A stretch of 32,063 nt of DNA. It comes from an uncultured Prevotella sp. GTDB lineage: Bacteria; Bacteroidota; Bacteroidia; Bacteroidales; Bacteroidaceae. The notes below the pieces were generated by a model. It had not been told where the DNA came from. It saw nothing but the letters and a program-made list of their open reading frames with translations, and did not search any database. Location: NCBI GenBank assembly GCA_947304695.1, contig CAMZBS010000015.1:1-32063 (forward strand). Reading direction: 5' to 3'. Numbering within the stretch: the stretch's first letter is position 1; each line of letters begins with the position of its first letter. The translations under genes were made by a program, and so were the position numbers. This document shows positions 15,803-24,100 of this stretch, piece after piece.

Positions 15803-17491
15803 ATGTTCAATATCCGTAAGATTTTATTTGCAGGTCGTTCAGACGCCCAAGCACCTGATTTAAGGGGCTTGAGCCGTTGGCTTTGGGCTGCCTGGCGGGG
15901 CAACCGCATGCAGGCCCTGCTCAATGCTGCCGTCGGCCTGCTGGGCGTGGTGGTCAGTCTGGCCACGGTCTGGGCCATGCAGCGGGCCATCGACACCGCT
16001 TCCGGTGTGCGACAAGGCTCTGTCTATGAGGCGGTTGGCGTGATGGCTGCGCTCATCCTGTGCGAGTTCGGGCTGGGCATCTCACGGGTCTGGATCCGCA
16101 ACATCCTGGGTGTGAGGGCACAGAACCGCATGCAATATCAGATGCTGGCCCGACTGCTGCGCACCGAGTGGCAGGGACGTGAGGCCATGCACTCCGGCGA
16201 CATCGTCAACCGGCTGGAAGAAGACGTGAAGACCGTTGTCAACTTCCTCACCGAGACCCTTCCTTCCGTACTGTCTACACTGGCCATGTTTGTCGGCGCC
16301 TTTGTCTATCTGCTCCGAATGGACACATGGCTGGCCGTAATCACGGTCTTCATCCTGCCCGTCTTCCTCCTGCTGAGCCGTTTCTATGTGTCACGCATGC
16401 GTCGGCTGTCGCGAAGGGTGCGTGAGATTGATAGCAATGTGCAGAGCCTGCTCACCGAGACCGTCCAGCACCGTATGCTGGTGAAGACGATGGAGGCCAG
16501 TCAGCAGGTGCTGGGCCGTCTCGATACAGCCCAGTGCGAACTGCGCAGCAGGGTCAGACACAGAACGGTGTTCTCCGTGGCTTCCAACCTGACGATCAAC
16601 ATGGGCTTCTCCCTCAGCTATCTGCTGGCATTCCTTTGGGGAACCGTGCGGCTCAGTCAGGGCACGTTGTCGTTTGGCGGCATGACGGCCTTCCTGCAAC
16701 TGGTCTATCGCATTCAGGGCCCAGCCCGTGACCTGACACGACTGGCTCCGGCCTTTGTCAGCGTGATGACGGCTGCCGAACGTCTCATGCAACTGGAGGA
16801 ACAGCCCGAAGAAGAGCAGGGCAACCCTGTTGTCATGCCCGCTCCTTGCGGCGTGCGCTTCGTGGACGTGACCTATAACTACGGTGCCGAAGGGCAGCAG
16901 CCCACCATCCTCCATGCCTCTTACGACTTCCGTCCGTGTACTTGCACGGCCATCCTGGGCGAGACCGGTGCCGGAAAGACCACCCTCATCCGCCTGCTGC
17001 TGGCACTGGTTAAGCCGCAGGAAGGGGAAATCGTTGTTTATAGTGGAGCGTCGGGTTCGTCCACTCCCTTATCTCCCCTTCACCGCTGCAACTTTGTCTA
17101 TGTGCCGCAAGGCAACACGCTGCTCAGCGGCACCGTGCGCGAAAACCTGCTGCTGGGGCGGCCCGATGCCACCGATGAGGAGATGACGGAGGTGCTGCAG
17201 AAAGCCTGTGCCGACTTCGTGTTCGACTTGCCCGACGGACTCGACACTGCACTGGCCGAGCAGGGTGGGGGACTCTCCGAGGGACAGGCTCAGCGCATTG
17301 CCATTGCCCGTGCGCTTCTCAGGCCAGGCAGCATCATGCTGCTTGATGAGGCTACCAGTGCCCTTGACCCTGAAACTGAGCGCCGACTGCTCGAAAACAT
17401 CCTTTCCTCCCGCCAGAAGACGGTCGTCGTCGTATCGCACCGTCCCGCCGTTGTCGACTATTGCGACAACGTCATCCATCTAAGCCGTTAA
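15803..17491 (+). CDS. ABC exporter, fused transmembrane and ATP-binding domains
   Basis: This is a half-transporter of the ABC exporter type, expected to homodimerise in the inner membrane. The 562 residues have a six-helix membrane domain (about 30-315) and an ATPase domain (about 345-562) with Walker A GETGAGKTT near 385-393, Q-loop YVPQG, signature LSEGQ near 490 (Glu replacing the first Gly of LSGGQ), Walker B IMLLDEATSALD near 513 and H-loop SHR. Substrate unknown; relatives export lipids, peptides or drugs. It lies one base after nadK. A palindromic repeat array follows it. Confidence 0.9.
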   Translation: MFNIRKILFAGRSDAQAPDLRGLSRWLWAAWRGNRMQALLNAAVGLLGVVVSLATVWAMQRAIDTASGVRQGSVYEAVGVMAALILCEFGLGISRVWIRNILGVRAQNRMQYQMLARLLRTEWQGREAMHSGDIVNRLEEDVKTVVNFLTETLPSVLSTLAMFVGAFVYLLRMDTWLAVITVFILPVFLLLSRFYVSRMRRLSRRVREIDSNVQSLLTETVQHRMLVKTMEASQQVLGRLDTAQCELRSRVRHRTVFSVASNLTINMGFSLSYLLAFLWGTVRLSQGTLSFGGMTAFLQLVYRIQGPARDLTRLAPAFVSVMTAAERLMQLEEQPEEEQGNPVVMPAPCGVRFVDVTYNYGAEGQQPTILHASYDFRPCTCTAILGETGAGKTTLIRLLLALVKPQEGEIVVYSGASGSSTPLSPLHRCNFVYVPQGNTLLSGTVRENLLLGRPDATDEEMTEVLQKACADFVFDLPDGLDTALAEQGGGLSEGQAQRIAIARALLRPGSIMLLDEATSALDPETERRLLENILSSRQKTVVVVSHRPAVVDYCDNVIHLSR

Positions 17492-17503
17492 TCCTGGTCT
17501 TGC

Positions 17504-17585
17504 AACTGAGGCTCAGTCATCTTGCAACTGAGCCTCAGTTGTGTCGTAACTAAGCCTCAGTTGCAACATAACTGAGGCTTAGTTG
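17504..17585. repeat. Array of four short palindromes, 22-23-nt spacing
   Basis: Four near-identical palindromes of the form AACTRAGSCTYAGTT occur at 17504-17517, 17526-17540, 17548-17562 and 17571-17585. Starts are spaced 22, 22 and 23 bases. Each is self-complementary at the core. Sequence between them is not conserved. The array lies between the ABC exporter stop and the promoter of the next operon. Confidence 0.8.
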
Positions 17586-17652
17586 TCAGGTGCATATAAT
17601 TAAGGTGTAATTGTTAAACTATGTATAAGCCATGAAAAAAAGTCCCGAAAAA

Positions 17653-17684
17653 TTTGGAGCGTATGCTTATTTGTTCTACTTTTG
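17653..17684 (+). promoter_or_regulatory. Promoter of the GntR-regulated export operon
   Basis: TTTG (17653-17656), a 20-nt spacer and TACTTTTG (17677-17684) match the Bacteroidetes promoter consensus. Transcription should begin near 17691, inside the palindrome at 17686-17709, giving a leader of about 33 bases. Confidence 0.8.
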
Positions 17685-17685
17685 C

Positions 17686-17709
17686 AGTGTTCTATTAAAG
17701 TAGTACACT
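17686..17709. promoter_or_regulatory. Probable operator of the GntR repressor
   Basis: AGTGTTCTA and TAGTACACT (17686-17694 and 17701-17709) form an inverted repeat matching at eight of nine positions around a 6-nt spacer. It begins two bases after the -7 box and covers the expected start of transcription, where a bound repressor would block initiation. YtrA-type GntR regulators are known to bind palindromes just upstream of their own ABC operons, and such a regulator is encoded at 19412-19759. Confidence 0.65.
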
Positions 17710-17723
17710 AAAACACCAATATT

Positions 17724-18542
17724 ATGATAGAAGTAAACAACATCCATTTCAGCTATCCCGGTCAGAAGGAACGGGTATTCTACGATTTCAGTCTCCGACT
17801 GGAGGAAAACAAGATCTATGGTCTGCTGGGCAAGAACGGCACGGGCAAGTCAACGTTGCTCTACCTGCTTTCAGGTCTGCTGCGCCCCGTTCATGGTTCC
17901 GTGTATTGCGACGGCATCGCTACGTGCAAGCGAGATCCGGAGATATTGCAGGAAATCTTCCTTGTGACCGAGGAGTTCGAGATGCCTGCCATCCGTCTCT
18001 CAGAGTACGTGAAACTCTATAAGCCTTTCTACCCCCGATTCTCCGACGAGGTGCTGAAGGAATGTCTGGCCGACTTTGAGCTGCCTGAGGATGTTCACCT
18101 CAACGAACTCTCGATGGGTCAGCGCAAGAAAGCCTACATCTCCTTTGCTATGGCCACCAACACGAGGTACTTGCTCATGGACGAGCCTACCAACGGACTC
18201 GACATTCCTTCGAAGTCGCAGTTCCGCAAGGTCATTGCCCAGCACATGGCCGAGGACCGCACCGTCATCGTCAGCACCCATCAGGTACACGACGTGGAGC
18301 AGATGCTCGACCACATCCTCATCCTGGACCAGCGCAGCGTGTTGCTCAATGCCTCGATGCAGGAGATTATTGACCAGTACACCTTTGAATACCGCACGCC
18401 GCAGGAGATGGACGCCTCCGTGCTCTATGCCGAGCCCACCCTGCAGGGCAATGCCGTGATTACCCAGCGTCAGGAGGGAAGTGCCGAGACGCAGGTGAAC
18501 CTCGAACTGCTGTTCAACTACAAGACCCAGACCAAGAAATAA
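17724..18542 (+). CDS. ABC transporter ATP-binding protein (YtrB/BcrA-like)
   Basis: This cytoplasmic ATPase should pair with the membrane protein encoded next. The 272 residues contain Walker A GKNGTGKST (36-44), signature LSMGQ near 129 (a common variant in this subfamily), Walker B YLLMDEPTNGLD and H-loop STHQ, followed by an accessory C-terminal region of about 70 residues. Similar ATPases with GntR/YtrA regulators take part in resistance to cell-wall-active or cationic compounds, but the substrate here is unknown. It is the first gene of the operon, directly after the promoter and palindrome. Confidence 0.92.
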   Translation: MIEVNNIHFSYPGQKERVFYDFSLRLEENKIYGLLGKNGTGKSTLLYLLSGLLRPVHGSVYCDGIATCKRDPEILQEIFLVTEEFEMPAIRLSEYVKLYKPFYPRFSDEVLKECLADFELPEDVHLNELSMGQRKKAYISFAMATNTRYLLMDEPTNGLDIPSKSQFRKVIAQHMAEDRTVIVSTHQVHDVEQMLDHILILDQRSVLLNASMQEIIDQYTFEYRTPQEMDASVLYAEPTLQGNAVITQRQEGSAETQVNLELLFNYKTQTKK

Positions 18543-18563
18543 CCATTAAAAAACGAAAGAGAA

Positions 18564-19415
18564 ATGAAAAACTTCAATTCAAATAGATTCGGTCAGGCAC
18601 TGAAGTGCCAGTTCCTCATACTGCGCAAGATGTGGATTCGCCTCTTCGGCATCTTTACACTTGTCATGTTTATGGCCAACCTGTTCTTTACCCGAGTGGC
18701 GGGGAGGGGCTATGATCATTATGTAAGCAACTGGCCGGAGCATGTCGTCGACATGTATAGCAACTGTGTGGAGGAGAGCTTCGGCTTCGGCGTTATCTTT
18801 TTCTGCTTCTCGATGCTCTTTGGTGCCAGTTCCTTGTTGTTAGGCATGAAGGATACGCGCAAGCGCTCGGCCTTCCTGCTCTGGCCTGTATCCAACCTGG
18901 AGAAATATACCATCAGTCTGCTGCTCTCCATCCTTTGGGTGGCAGTGATCACGATTGGTGCCTACATGTTGGCAGATGCCATGCGCGTCTTTGTGGACTG
19001 GGTGACAGGTCGAGTCATCATCTGGGGCATTCCCCTGATAGTTACTAATATTTTTAACCTAGCGCCTTTCGATTATTGGCAGACGGGCTGGATGTTCTTC
19101 ACTTGGGTGTTCTATACCCATTCGCTCTATATCGTGGGCGGCACCCTGTTCCGTCGCCAGCAGTTCCTGCTGACCAGTGTCACGATTGCCGTTGTCGGCA
19201 TCCTGTTGATCATGCTGCTGAACCAGATCCACCCCGATGTGGAGTTCATCACGGGTACGTGGGACGAGAGAACGAAGACATACACGCAAATTTTCCATCC
19301 TTTCTTCTATATTCTTAACACGACGATGTGTGCCCTCATTGTCTTCCACTACTGGCTCTCTTACAAGTTCTTCTGCCGTATGCAGGTTATTAATAACAAA
19401 TGGTTGAATATATGA
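18564..19415 (+). CDS. ABC-type integral membrane protein (permease)
   Basis: The 283-residue hydrophobic protein has about six predicted membrane segments, including LFGIFTLVMFMANLFF near the N-terminus and VTIAVVGILLIMLL near the C-terminal third. I recognise no catalytic motif. Its position directly after an ATPase gene lacking a fused membrane domain, and before a YtrA-type regulator, makes it the probable permease partner. Its stop overlaps the regulator's start by four bases if ATG 19412 is used. Confidence 0.8.
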   Translation: MKNFNSNRFGQALKCQFLILRKMWIRLFGIFTLVMFMANLFFTRVAGRGYDHYVSNWPEHVVDMYSNCVEESFGFGVIFFCFSMLFGASSLLLGMKDTRKRSAFLLWPVSNLEKYTISLLLSILWVAVITIGAYMLADAMRVFVDWVTGRVIIWGIPLIVTNIFNLAPFDYWQTGWMFFTWVFYTHSLYIVGGTLFRRQQFLLTSVTIAVVGILLIMLLNQIHPDVEFITGTWDERTKTYTQIFHPFFYILNTTMCALIVFHYWLSYKFFCRMQVINNKWLNI

Positions 19416-19759
19416 TTTTTACAAACGATAAGCCCATCTACATCCAGATGGCCGACCGCCTCTGCGATGAGATACTGGCCGAAAAGTACAGGGACGACGA
19501 CCGCATCCCGTCGGTGCGCGAGTATGCCGTGCTACTTGAGGTAAACACCAACACCGCCGTCAAAGCCTACGACGAGCTCTCTCGCGCGAACATTATATAT
19601 AATAAGCGCGGCCTGGGCTACTTTGTCACCCCCGGAGCAAAGGAGCAGATATTGAAAGAGCGCAAGCAGTCCTTCATGAAGGAGAAACTGCCCGAACTGT
19701 TCAGGCAGATGCGGTTGCTGGGCATCACAATGGAAGATGTTAAAGAAGCGTACAAATGA
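19412..19759 (+). CDS. GntR family transcriptional regulator, YtrA type
   Basis: This 115-residue DNA-binding protein has the winged helix-turn-helix of the GntR family (about 1-75: KPIYIQMADRLCDEIL..., RIPSVREYAVLLEVNTNTAVKAYDEL, GLGYFV) and only a short helical C-terminal tail, the hallmark of the YtrA subfamily that controls ABC exporters. It probably represses its own operon through the palindrome at 17686-17709. A start at 19400 would add four residues; I prefer 19412 because it gives an ATGA overlap with the upstream gene and the usual family N-terminus. It also overlaps the next gene by four bases. Confidence 0.9.
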   Translation: MIFTNDKPIYIQMADRLCDEILAEKYRDDDRIPSVREYAVLLEVNTNTAVKAYDELSRANIIYNKRGLGYFVTPGAKEQILKERKQSFMKEKLPELFRQMRLLGITMEDVKEAYK

Positions 19760-20415
19760 TACACTTGGAAAACGTCAACAAGACCTACTTCGGTGCGCAG
19801 CCGCTGCATGTGCTGAAAGGCATCAACCTCGATATTGAGGAGGGTGAGTTTGTCAGCATCATGGGATCGTCAGGATCTGGCAAGTCCACCTTGCTCAACA
19901 TCCTGGGCATCCTTGACAACTACGACTCCGGTGTCTACGAACTCAATGGCGTGCACATCTGGAACCTCTCCGAAACACGGGCTGCCGACTACCGCAACCG
20001 CATGATAGGCTTTATCTTTCAGTCGTTCAATCTCATCTCGTTCAAGAACGCCGTGGAGAACGTTGAGTTGCCATTATTCTATCAGGGCGTGGGTCGCCGC
20101 AAGCGCCACACCATGGCCATGGAGTATCTGGAACGGTTGGGATTGAAGGACTGGGCAACCCACTATCCCAACGAGCTTTCGGGCGGTCAGCGGCAGCGTG
20201 TGGCCATTGCCCGCGCACTGATCACGAAGCCGCGCGTCATCCTGGCCGATGAGCCTACGGGTGCGCTGGACTCGAAGACTTCGGTCGAGGTGATGCAGCT
20301 GCTGAAAGACCTGAACCAGAGTGAGGGTATCACCCAGGTCATCGTGACCCACGATCCTGTGGTGGCCGAGAAAACGAACCGAATCATCAGAATCATCGAT
20401 GGAGTTATTGAATGA
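19756..20415 (+). CDS. MacB/LolD-type ABC ATPase
   Basis: This is an ATPase of the MacB/LolD class, which drives membrane proteins working by mechanotransmission rather than direct transport. The 219 residues show Walker A GSSGSGKST (37-45), signature LSGGQRQR near 140, Walker B ILADEPTGALD and H-loop VTHD, the length of a stand-alone ATPase. In canonical MacB this domain is fused to the membrane domain; here it is separate. The start overlaps the GntR stop (ATGA), and the 3' end overlaps the first permease by 17 bases. Confidence 0.94.
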   Translation: MIHLENVNKTYFGAQPLHVLKGINLDIEEGEFVSIMGSSGSGKSTLLNILGILDNYDSGVYELNGVHIWNLSETRAADYRNRMIGFIFQSFNLISFKNAVENVELPLFYQGVGRRKRHTMAMEYLERLGLKDWATHYPNELSGGQRQRVAIARALITKPRVILADEPTGALDSKTSVEVMQLLKDLNQSEGITQVIVTHDPVVAEKTNRIIRIIDGVIE

Positions 20416-21670
20416 AATATGGCAGACGGCACGCCGCAACAAGCTGCGTACCTCGCTCACGGGCTTTGCCGTGGCGTGGGGCATCTTCATGATCATTGTG
20501 CTCTTGGGTGCAGGCAACGGCCTCATCAACTCGGTGACGCAGTCGAGCGACCGTTTCCTCATCAATTCGATGAAGGTGTACGGCGGCTGGACCGACAAAG
20601 CCTACAATGGATTGCAGGAAGGCAGGAGCATAGATCTGGACATCAACGACCTGCACATCACCGAGACTGACTTCCCTGAGAACATTGACGACGTGGGTGC
20701 CGAGATGAGCCAGTCGGCTGTGGTCAGCTATGGCAAGGAATACATCAACGCCTCGCTCACGGGTGTCTATCCCAACCACATCCGCATCAACAAAAGCGAA
20801 ATGCTCCATGGGCGTTTCGTCAATGAGATTGACATCAAGGAGAAGCGCAAGGTGGTAGTGCTCAGTAAGGCGCAGGCCCAGGAACTGACCTCCCAGTTCT
20901 CTGCTCTCAACGCCCAGCTCTCAACGCTCATTGGCCGGTACGTCAAGGTCGACAACTTCGCTTTCCGCGTGGTGGGCATCTATAAGGACGACGAGAGCCG
21001 CCAGAACAACGAGGCGTTCACCTCGTTCACAACCCTCAGAACCATGTATGGCCGTGGCGTACAGGTGGGCAGCATTGAATATTCGTTTCATGGACTGCCT
21101 ACCGAGGCCGACAACGATGCCTTTGAGAAACGCTACCGTCAGCGGCTGAACGCCAATCACCAGGCGGCTCCCGACGATGAGAATGCCGTGTGGCTGTGGA
21201 ACCGCTTCACTTCGGCCATGCAGATGAACAAGGGCATGCGCATCATCCGCACGGCACTATGGATCGTGGGTCTTTTCACACTGTTGAGTGGCATCGTGGG
21301 TGTGTCAAACATCATGCTCATCACTGTCAAGGAGCGCACCCATGAGTTCGGCATCCGCAAGGCCATTGGTGCCCGTCCCTGGAACATCCTGCGCCTCATC
21401 ATTGTGGAAAGCATCATCATCACCACCATCTTTGGCTATATCGGCATGCTGCTGGGCATTGCCGCCAACGAATACATGGATGCCACGCTGGGCCATACAC
21501 AGATAGACTCAGGACTGTTCAAGGCCACGATGTTTGTCAACCCCACCGTGGGACTTGATGTCTGCATCGAAGCCACCATGGTCATGATCATTGCCGGCAC
21601 CATTGCCGGACTCGTTCCTTCGTTGAAGGCTGCCCGCATACGTCCCATTGAAGCACTAAGAGCAGAATGA
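20399..21670 (+). CDS. MacB-type ABC permease, first of two
   Basis: The 423-residue protein has the MacB/FtsX layout: one N-terminal membrane helix (about 18-40, FAVAWGIFMIIVLLGAG), a periplasmic MacB_PCD domain (about 45-270), then three C-terminal helices with ISGIVGVSNIMLITVKERTHEFGIRKAIGA-like sequence, the family signature. It should bind the ATPase encoded upstream and the adaptor encoded downstream. Residues 164-177 (TSQFSALNAQLSTL) lie where relatives usually have a short loop before 'IG.YV.V', and look like a translated simple repeat. It is separated from the second permease by three bases. Confidence 0.92.
   Translation: MELLNEIWQTARRNKLRTSLTGFAVAWGIFMIIVLLGAGNGLINSVTQSSDRFLINSMKVYGGWTDKAYNGLQEGRSIDLDINDLHITETDFPENIDDVGAEMSQSAVVSYGKEYINASLTGVYPNHIRINKSEMLHGRFVNEIDIKEKRKVVVLSKAQAQELTSQFSALNAQLSTLIGRYVKVDNFAFRVVGIYKDDESRQNNEAFTSFTTLRTMYGRGVQVGSIEYSFHGLPTEADNDAFEKRYRQRLNANHQAAPDDENAVWLWNRFTSAMQMNKGMRIIRTALWIVGLFTLLSGIVGVSNIMLITVKERTHEFGIRKAIGARPWNILRLIIVESIIITTIFGYIGMLLGIAANEYMDATLGHTQIDSGLFKATMFVNPTVGLDVCIEATMVMIIAGTIAGLVPSLKAARIRPIEALRAE
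20888..20929 (+). repeat. Simple-repeat-like segment inside the first MacB-type permease
   Basis: The pattern CAGTTCTCT...CTCAACGCCCAGCTCTCAACG is a degenerate CAG-CTCTCAACG repeat. It resembles intergenic 'CTCAATTCTCAACTC' repeats of Prevotella and encodes residues 164-177 in frame. Confidence 0.5.
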
Positions 21671-21673
21671 ATC

Positions 21674-22918
21674 ATGAGAATTGACTTAGATACCTATCGC
21701 GAAATACTCGACACGCTGACCCGCAACAAGTCGCGTTCGTTCCTTACAGGCTTCGGCGTGTTCTGGGGTGTCTTCATGCTGGTGGCACTCATGGGTGGCG
21801 GACAGGGCGTGAAACAGTTGCTTGACGAGAACTTCGAGGGCTTTGCCACCAACTCGTCAATGATCTGGGCACAGCCCACGACCAAGGCATACAAGGGCTT
21901 CTCGAAAGGCCGTCGGTGGACAATGGTCTACAAGGATGTAGACCGACTGCAGGAGCAGGTGCCCGAACTCGACGTCGTGGCTCCGCTGCTACAGAGCTTC
22001 AGCGGCACGGCTGTCTATGGCGACCGCAAGTCAAACGTGTCACCGATGGGCACCACGCCCGACTACCAGCGCATCAATGAACCGAAACTCTACTATGGCC
22101 GCTATCTGAACGACATGGACATGGCGCAGCGCCGCAAGGTGTGCGTCATTGGCAAGAAGGTCTATAAGAACCTCTTTCCCGGTGGTGGCGATCCCTGTGG
22201 CAAAAGCATCCGCATCGATGGCATCTATTACCGTGTGGTGGGCGTCGATTATAATATGTCGGAAGGCATCTCGATAGGCGAGCGCGGCACATCGGTGGTT
22301 CTCCCTATCACGCTCATGCAGCAGGCCTACAGTCGTGGCAATTCGGTCGATATGATTGCAGTGACAGGCCGTCCCGGAGTGGTGATGAGCACACTGGCAC
22401 CAAGGATGCGCAGTGTGATTGCCCGTGCCCATGCCATCGACCCGCTCGACGAGAAGGGTGTCATGGTGTTCAACACCGAGGTGCTGTTCCAGATGCTCGA
22501 CAACCTGTTCCGTGGTGTCAACTTCCTGATCTGGCTTGTCGGCTTGGGTACACTGCTGGCCGGAGCCATCGGTGTATCGAACATCATGATGGTCACCGTG
22601 CGGGAACGGACCACAGAGATAGGCATCCGCCGTGCTATCGGTGCCACACCGAAGATGATTCTCTCGCAGATTATCTCTGAAAGCATTGTGCTCACACTGG
22701 TGGCAGGCATGAGCGGTATTCTCTTTGCCGTGTCCATCCTGCAGATGCTGGAACTGGCCAATACCGAGGACGGCATTCTGAAAGCCCATTTCCAGGTTGG
22801 CTTCTGGACGGCCATCCTCTGTGCCCTTATCATTGCCGCCATGGGTGTGCTCGCCGGTTTGGCTCCTGCTGCCCGTGCCATGGCCATCAAGCCCGTCGAT
22901 GCCATGCGCGATGAATAA
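21674..22918 (+). CDS. MacB-type ABC permease, second of two
   Basis: The 414 residues repeat the same layout: an N-terminal helix (about 20-42, GFGVFWGVFMLVALMGGG), a MacB_PCD periplasmic domain with IRIDGIYYRVVGVD, and three C-terminal helices introduced by IGVSNIMMVTVRERTTEIGIRRAIGA. It differs clearly from the preceding permease, so the two probably form a heterodimer on one ATPase pair. The stop codon merges with a 9-nt CCCATAA repeat that fills the gap to the adaptor gene. Confidence 0.93.
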   Translation: MRIDLDTYREILDTLTRNKSRSFLTGFGVFWGVFMLVALMGGGQGVKQLLDENFEGFATNSSMIWAQPTTKAYKGFSKGRRWTMVYKDVDRLQEQVPELDVVAPLLQSFSGTAVYGDRKSNVSPMGTTPDYQRINEPKLYYGRYLNDMDMAQRRKVCVIGKKVYKNLFPGGGDPCGKSIRIDGIYYRVVGVDYNMSEGISIGERGTSVVLPITLMQQAYSRGNSVDMIAVTGRPGVVMSTLAPRMRSVIARAHAIDPLDEKGVMVFNTEVLFQMLDNLFRGVNFLIWLVGLGTLLAGAIGVSNIMMVTVRERTTEIGIRRAIGATPKMILSQIISESIVLTLVAGMSGILFAVSILQMLELANTEDGILKAHFQVGFWTAILCALIIAAMGVLAGLAPAARAMAIKPVDAMRDE

Positions 22919-22954
22919 GCCCATAAACCCCATAACCCCCATAAGACCCAACAA
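22919..22954. repeat. 9-nt CCCATAA repeat with G-quadruplex potential on the minus strand
   Basis: Three clear units and one degenerate unit of a CCCCATAAN repeat fill the gap between permease and adaptor. On the minus strand the G-runs are 3, 5, 4 and 3 long with loops of 6, 4 and 5 bases (22920-22949), which satisfies the usual intramolecular G-quadruplex rule. The mRNA would carry the C-rich strand. Confidence 0.75.
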
Positions 22955-22967
22955 AAAAGAAAAAAAT

Positions 22968-24092
22968 ATGAAAAAGTACTTCAAACTCATCATTGCCGCC
23001 ATTGTGGCACTGATTTTCATCGGAACCTTTGTGTTCCTTTGGCAGAAAAGCCGTCCCAAGGAAATCTTCTACTCGGAACTGACGTCGGAGGTAAAGGATA
23101 TTCAGCGGACTACTATCATCACAGGTATCATCGAACCGCGCAATGAGGTCAGCGTGAAGCCGCAGATTAGCGGTATCATCGCCGAACTGCTGAAGGAACC
23201 CGGTCAGACGGTGCAGGCAGGCGAGGTCATTGCCAAGGTAAAGGTCATCCCCGACATGGGACAGCTCAGTTCCGCAGAGAGCCGTGTGCGCCTGGCTGAG
23301 ATCAACCTGCGTCAGGTGGAGACTGACTATAAGCGTATGGAGAACCTGCACGAACAGAAGCTGGTGAGCGACGAGGAGTTTGAGAAAGCCCGTCAGCAGC
23401 AGAAGCAGGCCCGTGAGGAAAAGGCGGCTGCCGACGATGCCCTGCAGGTGGTGCGCGACGGTGTGTCGAAATCGAACGCCTCGGCTTCCAGCACGCTCAT
23501 CCGTTCCACCATCAGTGGCGTCATCCTCGACATTCCCGTCAAGGTGGGCAACTCAGTCATCAACTCCAACACCTTCAACGACGGTACGACCATTGCCACG
23601 GTGGCCAACATGCAAGACCTCATCTTCCGTGGCAACATCGACGAGACCGAGGTGGGACAACTCCTGATAGGCATGCCCATGCAGATCACCATTGGTGCTT
23701 TGCAGGACATGAACTTCGATGCCACCCTGGAGTACATCTCGCCCAAGGCCATCCAGAGCAACGGTGCCAATCAGTTTGAAATCAAGGCTGCCGTGAAGAT
23801 AGCCTCCGGCAGCACTTCCCTCCGTTCTGGCTACAGTGCCAATGCCGAGATTGTGCTGGCCGAATCCAAGCAGACGCTGACCATTCCTGAAAGTGCCATT
23901 GAGTTCAGTGGCGACAGCACCTTCGTCTACGTGCTGGTTGGCTCTCCCAATCAGAAACCGCAGCAGTACGACCGCCGTTCCGTGCAGACAGGTCTGAGCG
24001 ATGGCGTGAGCATTGAGATCAAGCAGGGACTCAAGGAAGGCGAAAAGGTGCGTGGCCCGCAAATCATTACTGACAATGAGGAGGAAAAGTAA
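22968..24092 (+). CDS. Periplasmic adaptor (HlyD/MacA membrane-fusion family)
   Basis: This 374-residue adaptor should link the MacB-type permeases to the outer-membrane channel. It has an N-terminal membrane anchor (about 5-25), a lipoyl/barrel-sandwich half (VSVKPQISGIIAELLKEPGQTVQAGEVIAKV), a coiled-coil hairpin (about 95-155, rich in Gln, Glu, Lys and Ala, including KARQQQKQAREEKAAADDAL), the second lipoyl half (IRSTISGVILDIPVKVGNSV) and beta-barrel/proximal domains. A frame open from 22797 exists but overlaps the permease; ATG 22968 (MKKYFKLII) follows an AT-rich leader and gives a proper membrane anchor, so I chose it. Confidence 0.93.
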   Translation: MKKYFKLIIAAIVALIFIGTFVFLWQKSRPKEIFYSELTSEVKDIQRTTIITGIIEPRNEVSVKPQISGIIAELLKEPGQTVQAGEVIAKVKVIPDMGQLSSAESRVRLAEINLRQVETDYKRMENLHEQKLVSDEEFEKARQQQKQAREEKAAADDALQVVRDGVSKSNASASSTLIRSTISGVILDIPVKVGNSVINSNTFNDGTTIATVANMQDLIFRGNIDETEVGQLLIGMPMQITIGALQDMNFDATLEYISPKAIQSNGANQFEIKAAVKIASGSTSLRSGYSANAEIVLAESKQTLTIPESAIEFSGDSTFVYVLVGSPNQKPQQYDRRSVQTGLSDGVSIEIKQGLKEGEKVRGPQIITDNEEEK

Positions 24093-24100
24093 AATGGTAA

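Noticed and set aside
17504..17585. CRISPR array
   Set aside because: Repeats are only 14-15 bases and spacers 7-9 bases, far below CRISPR dimensions, and there are no cas genes.
22797..22967. Longer N-terminus for the adaptor protein
   Set aside because: It would overlap the permease and place an Arg/Pro/Ser-rich stretch and the CCCATAA repeat before the membrane anchor; ATG 22968 is the natural start.
22040..23059. 339-codon minus-strand open frame opposite the second permease
   Set aside because: It covers the permease and adaptor genes in antisense, is rich in His, Gly and Asp as expected from complementary codons, and contains the translated CCCATAA repeat (LMGVMGFMG).
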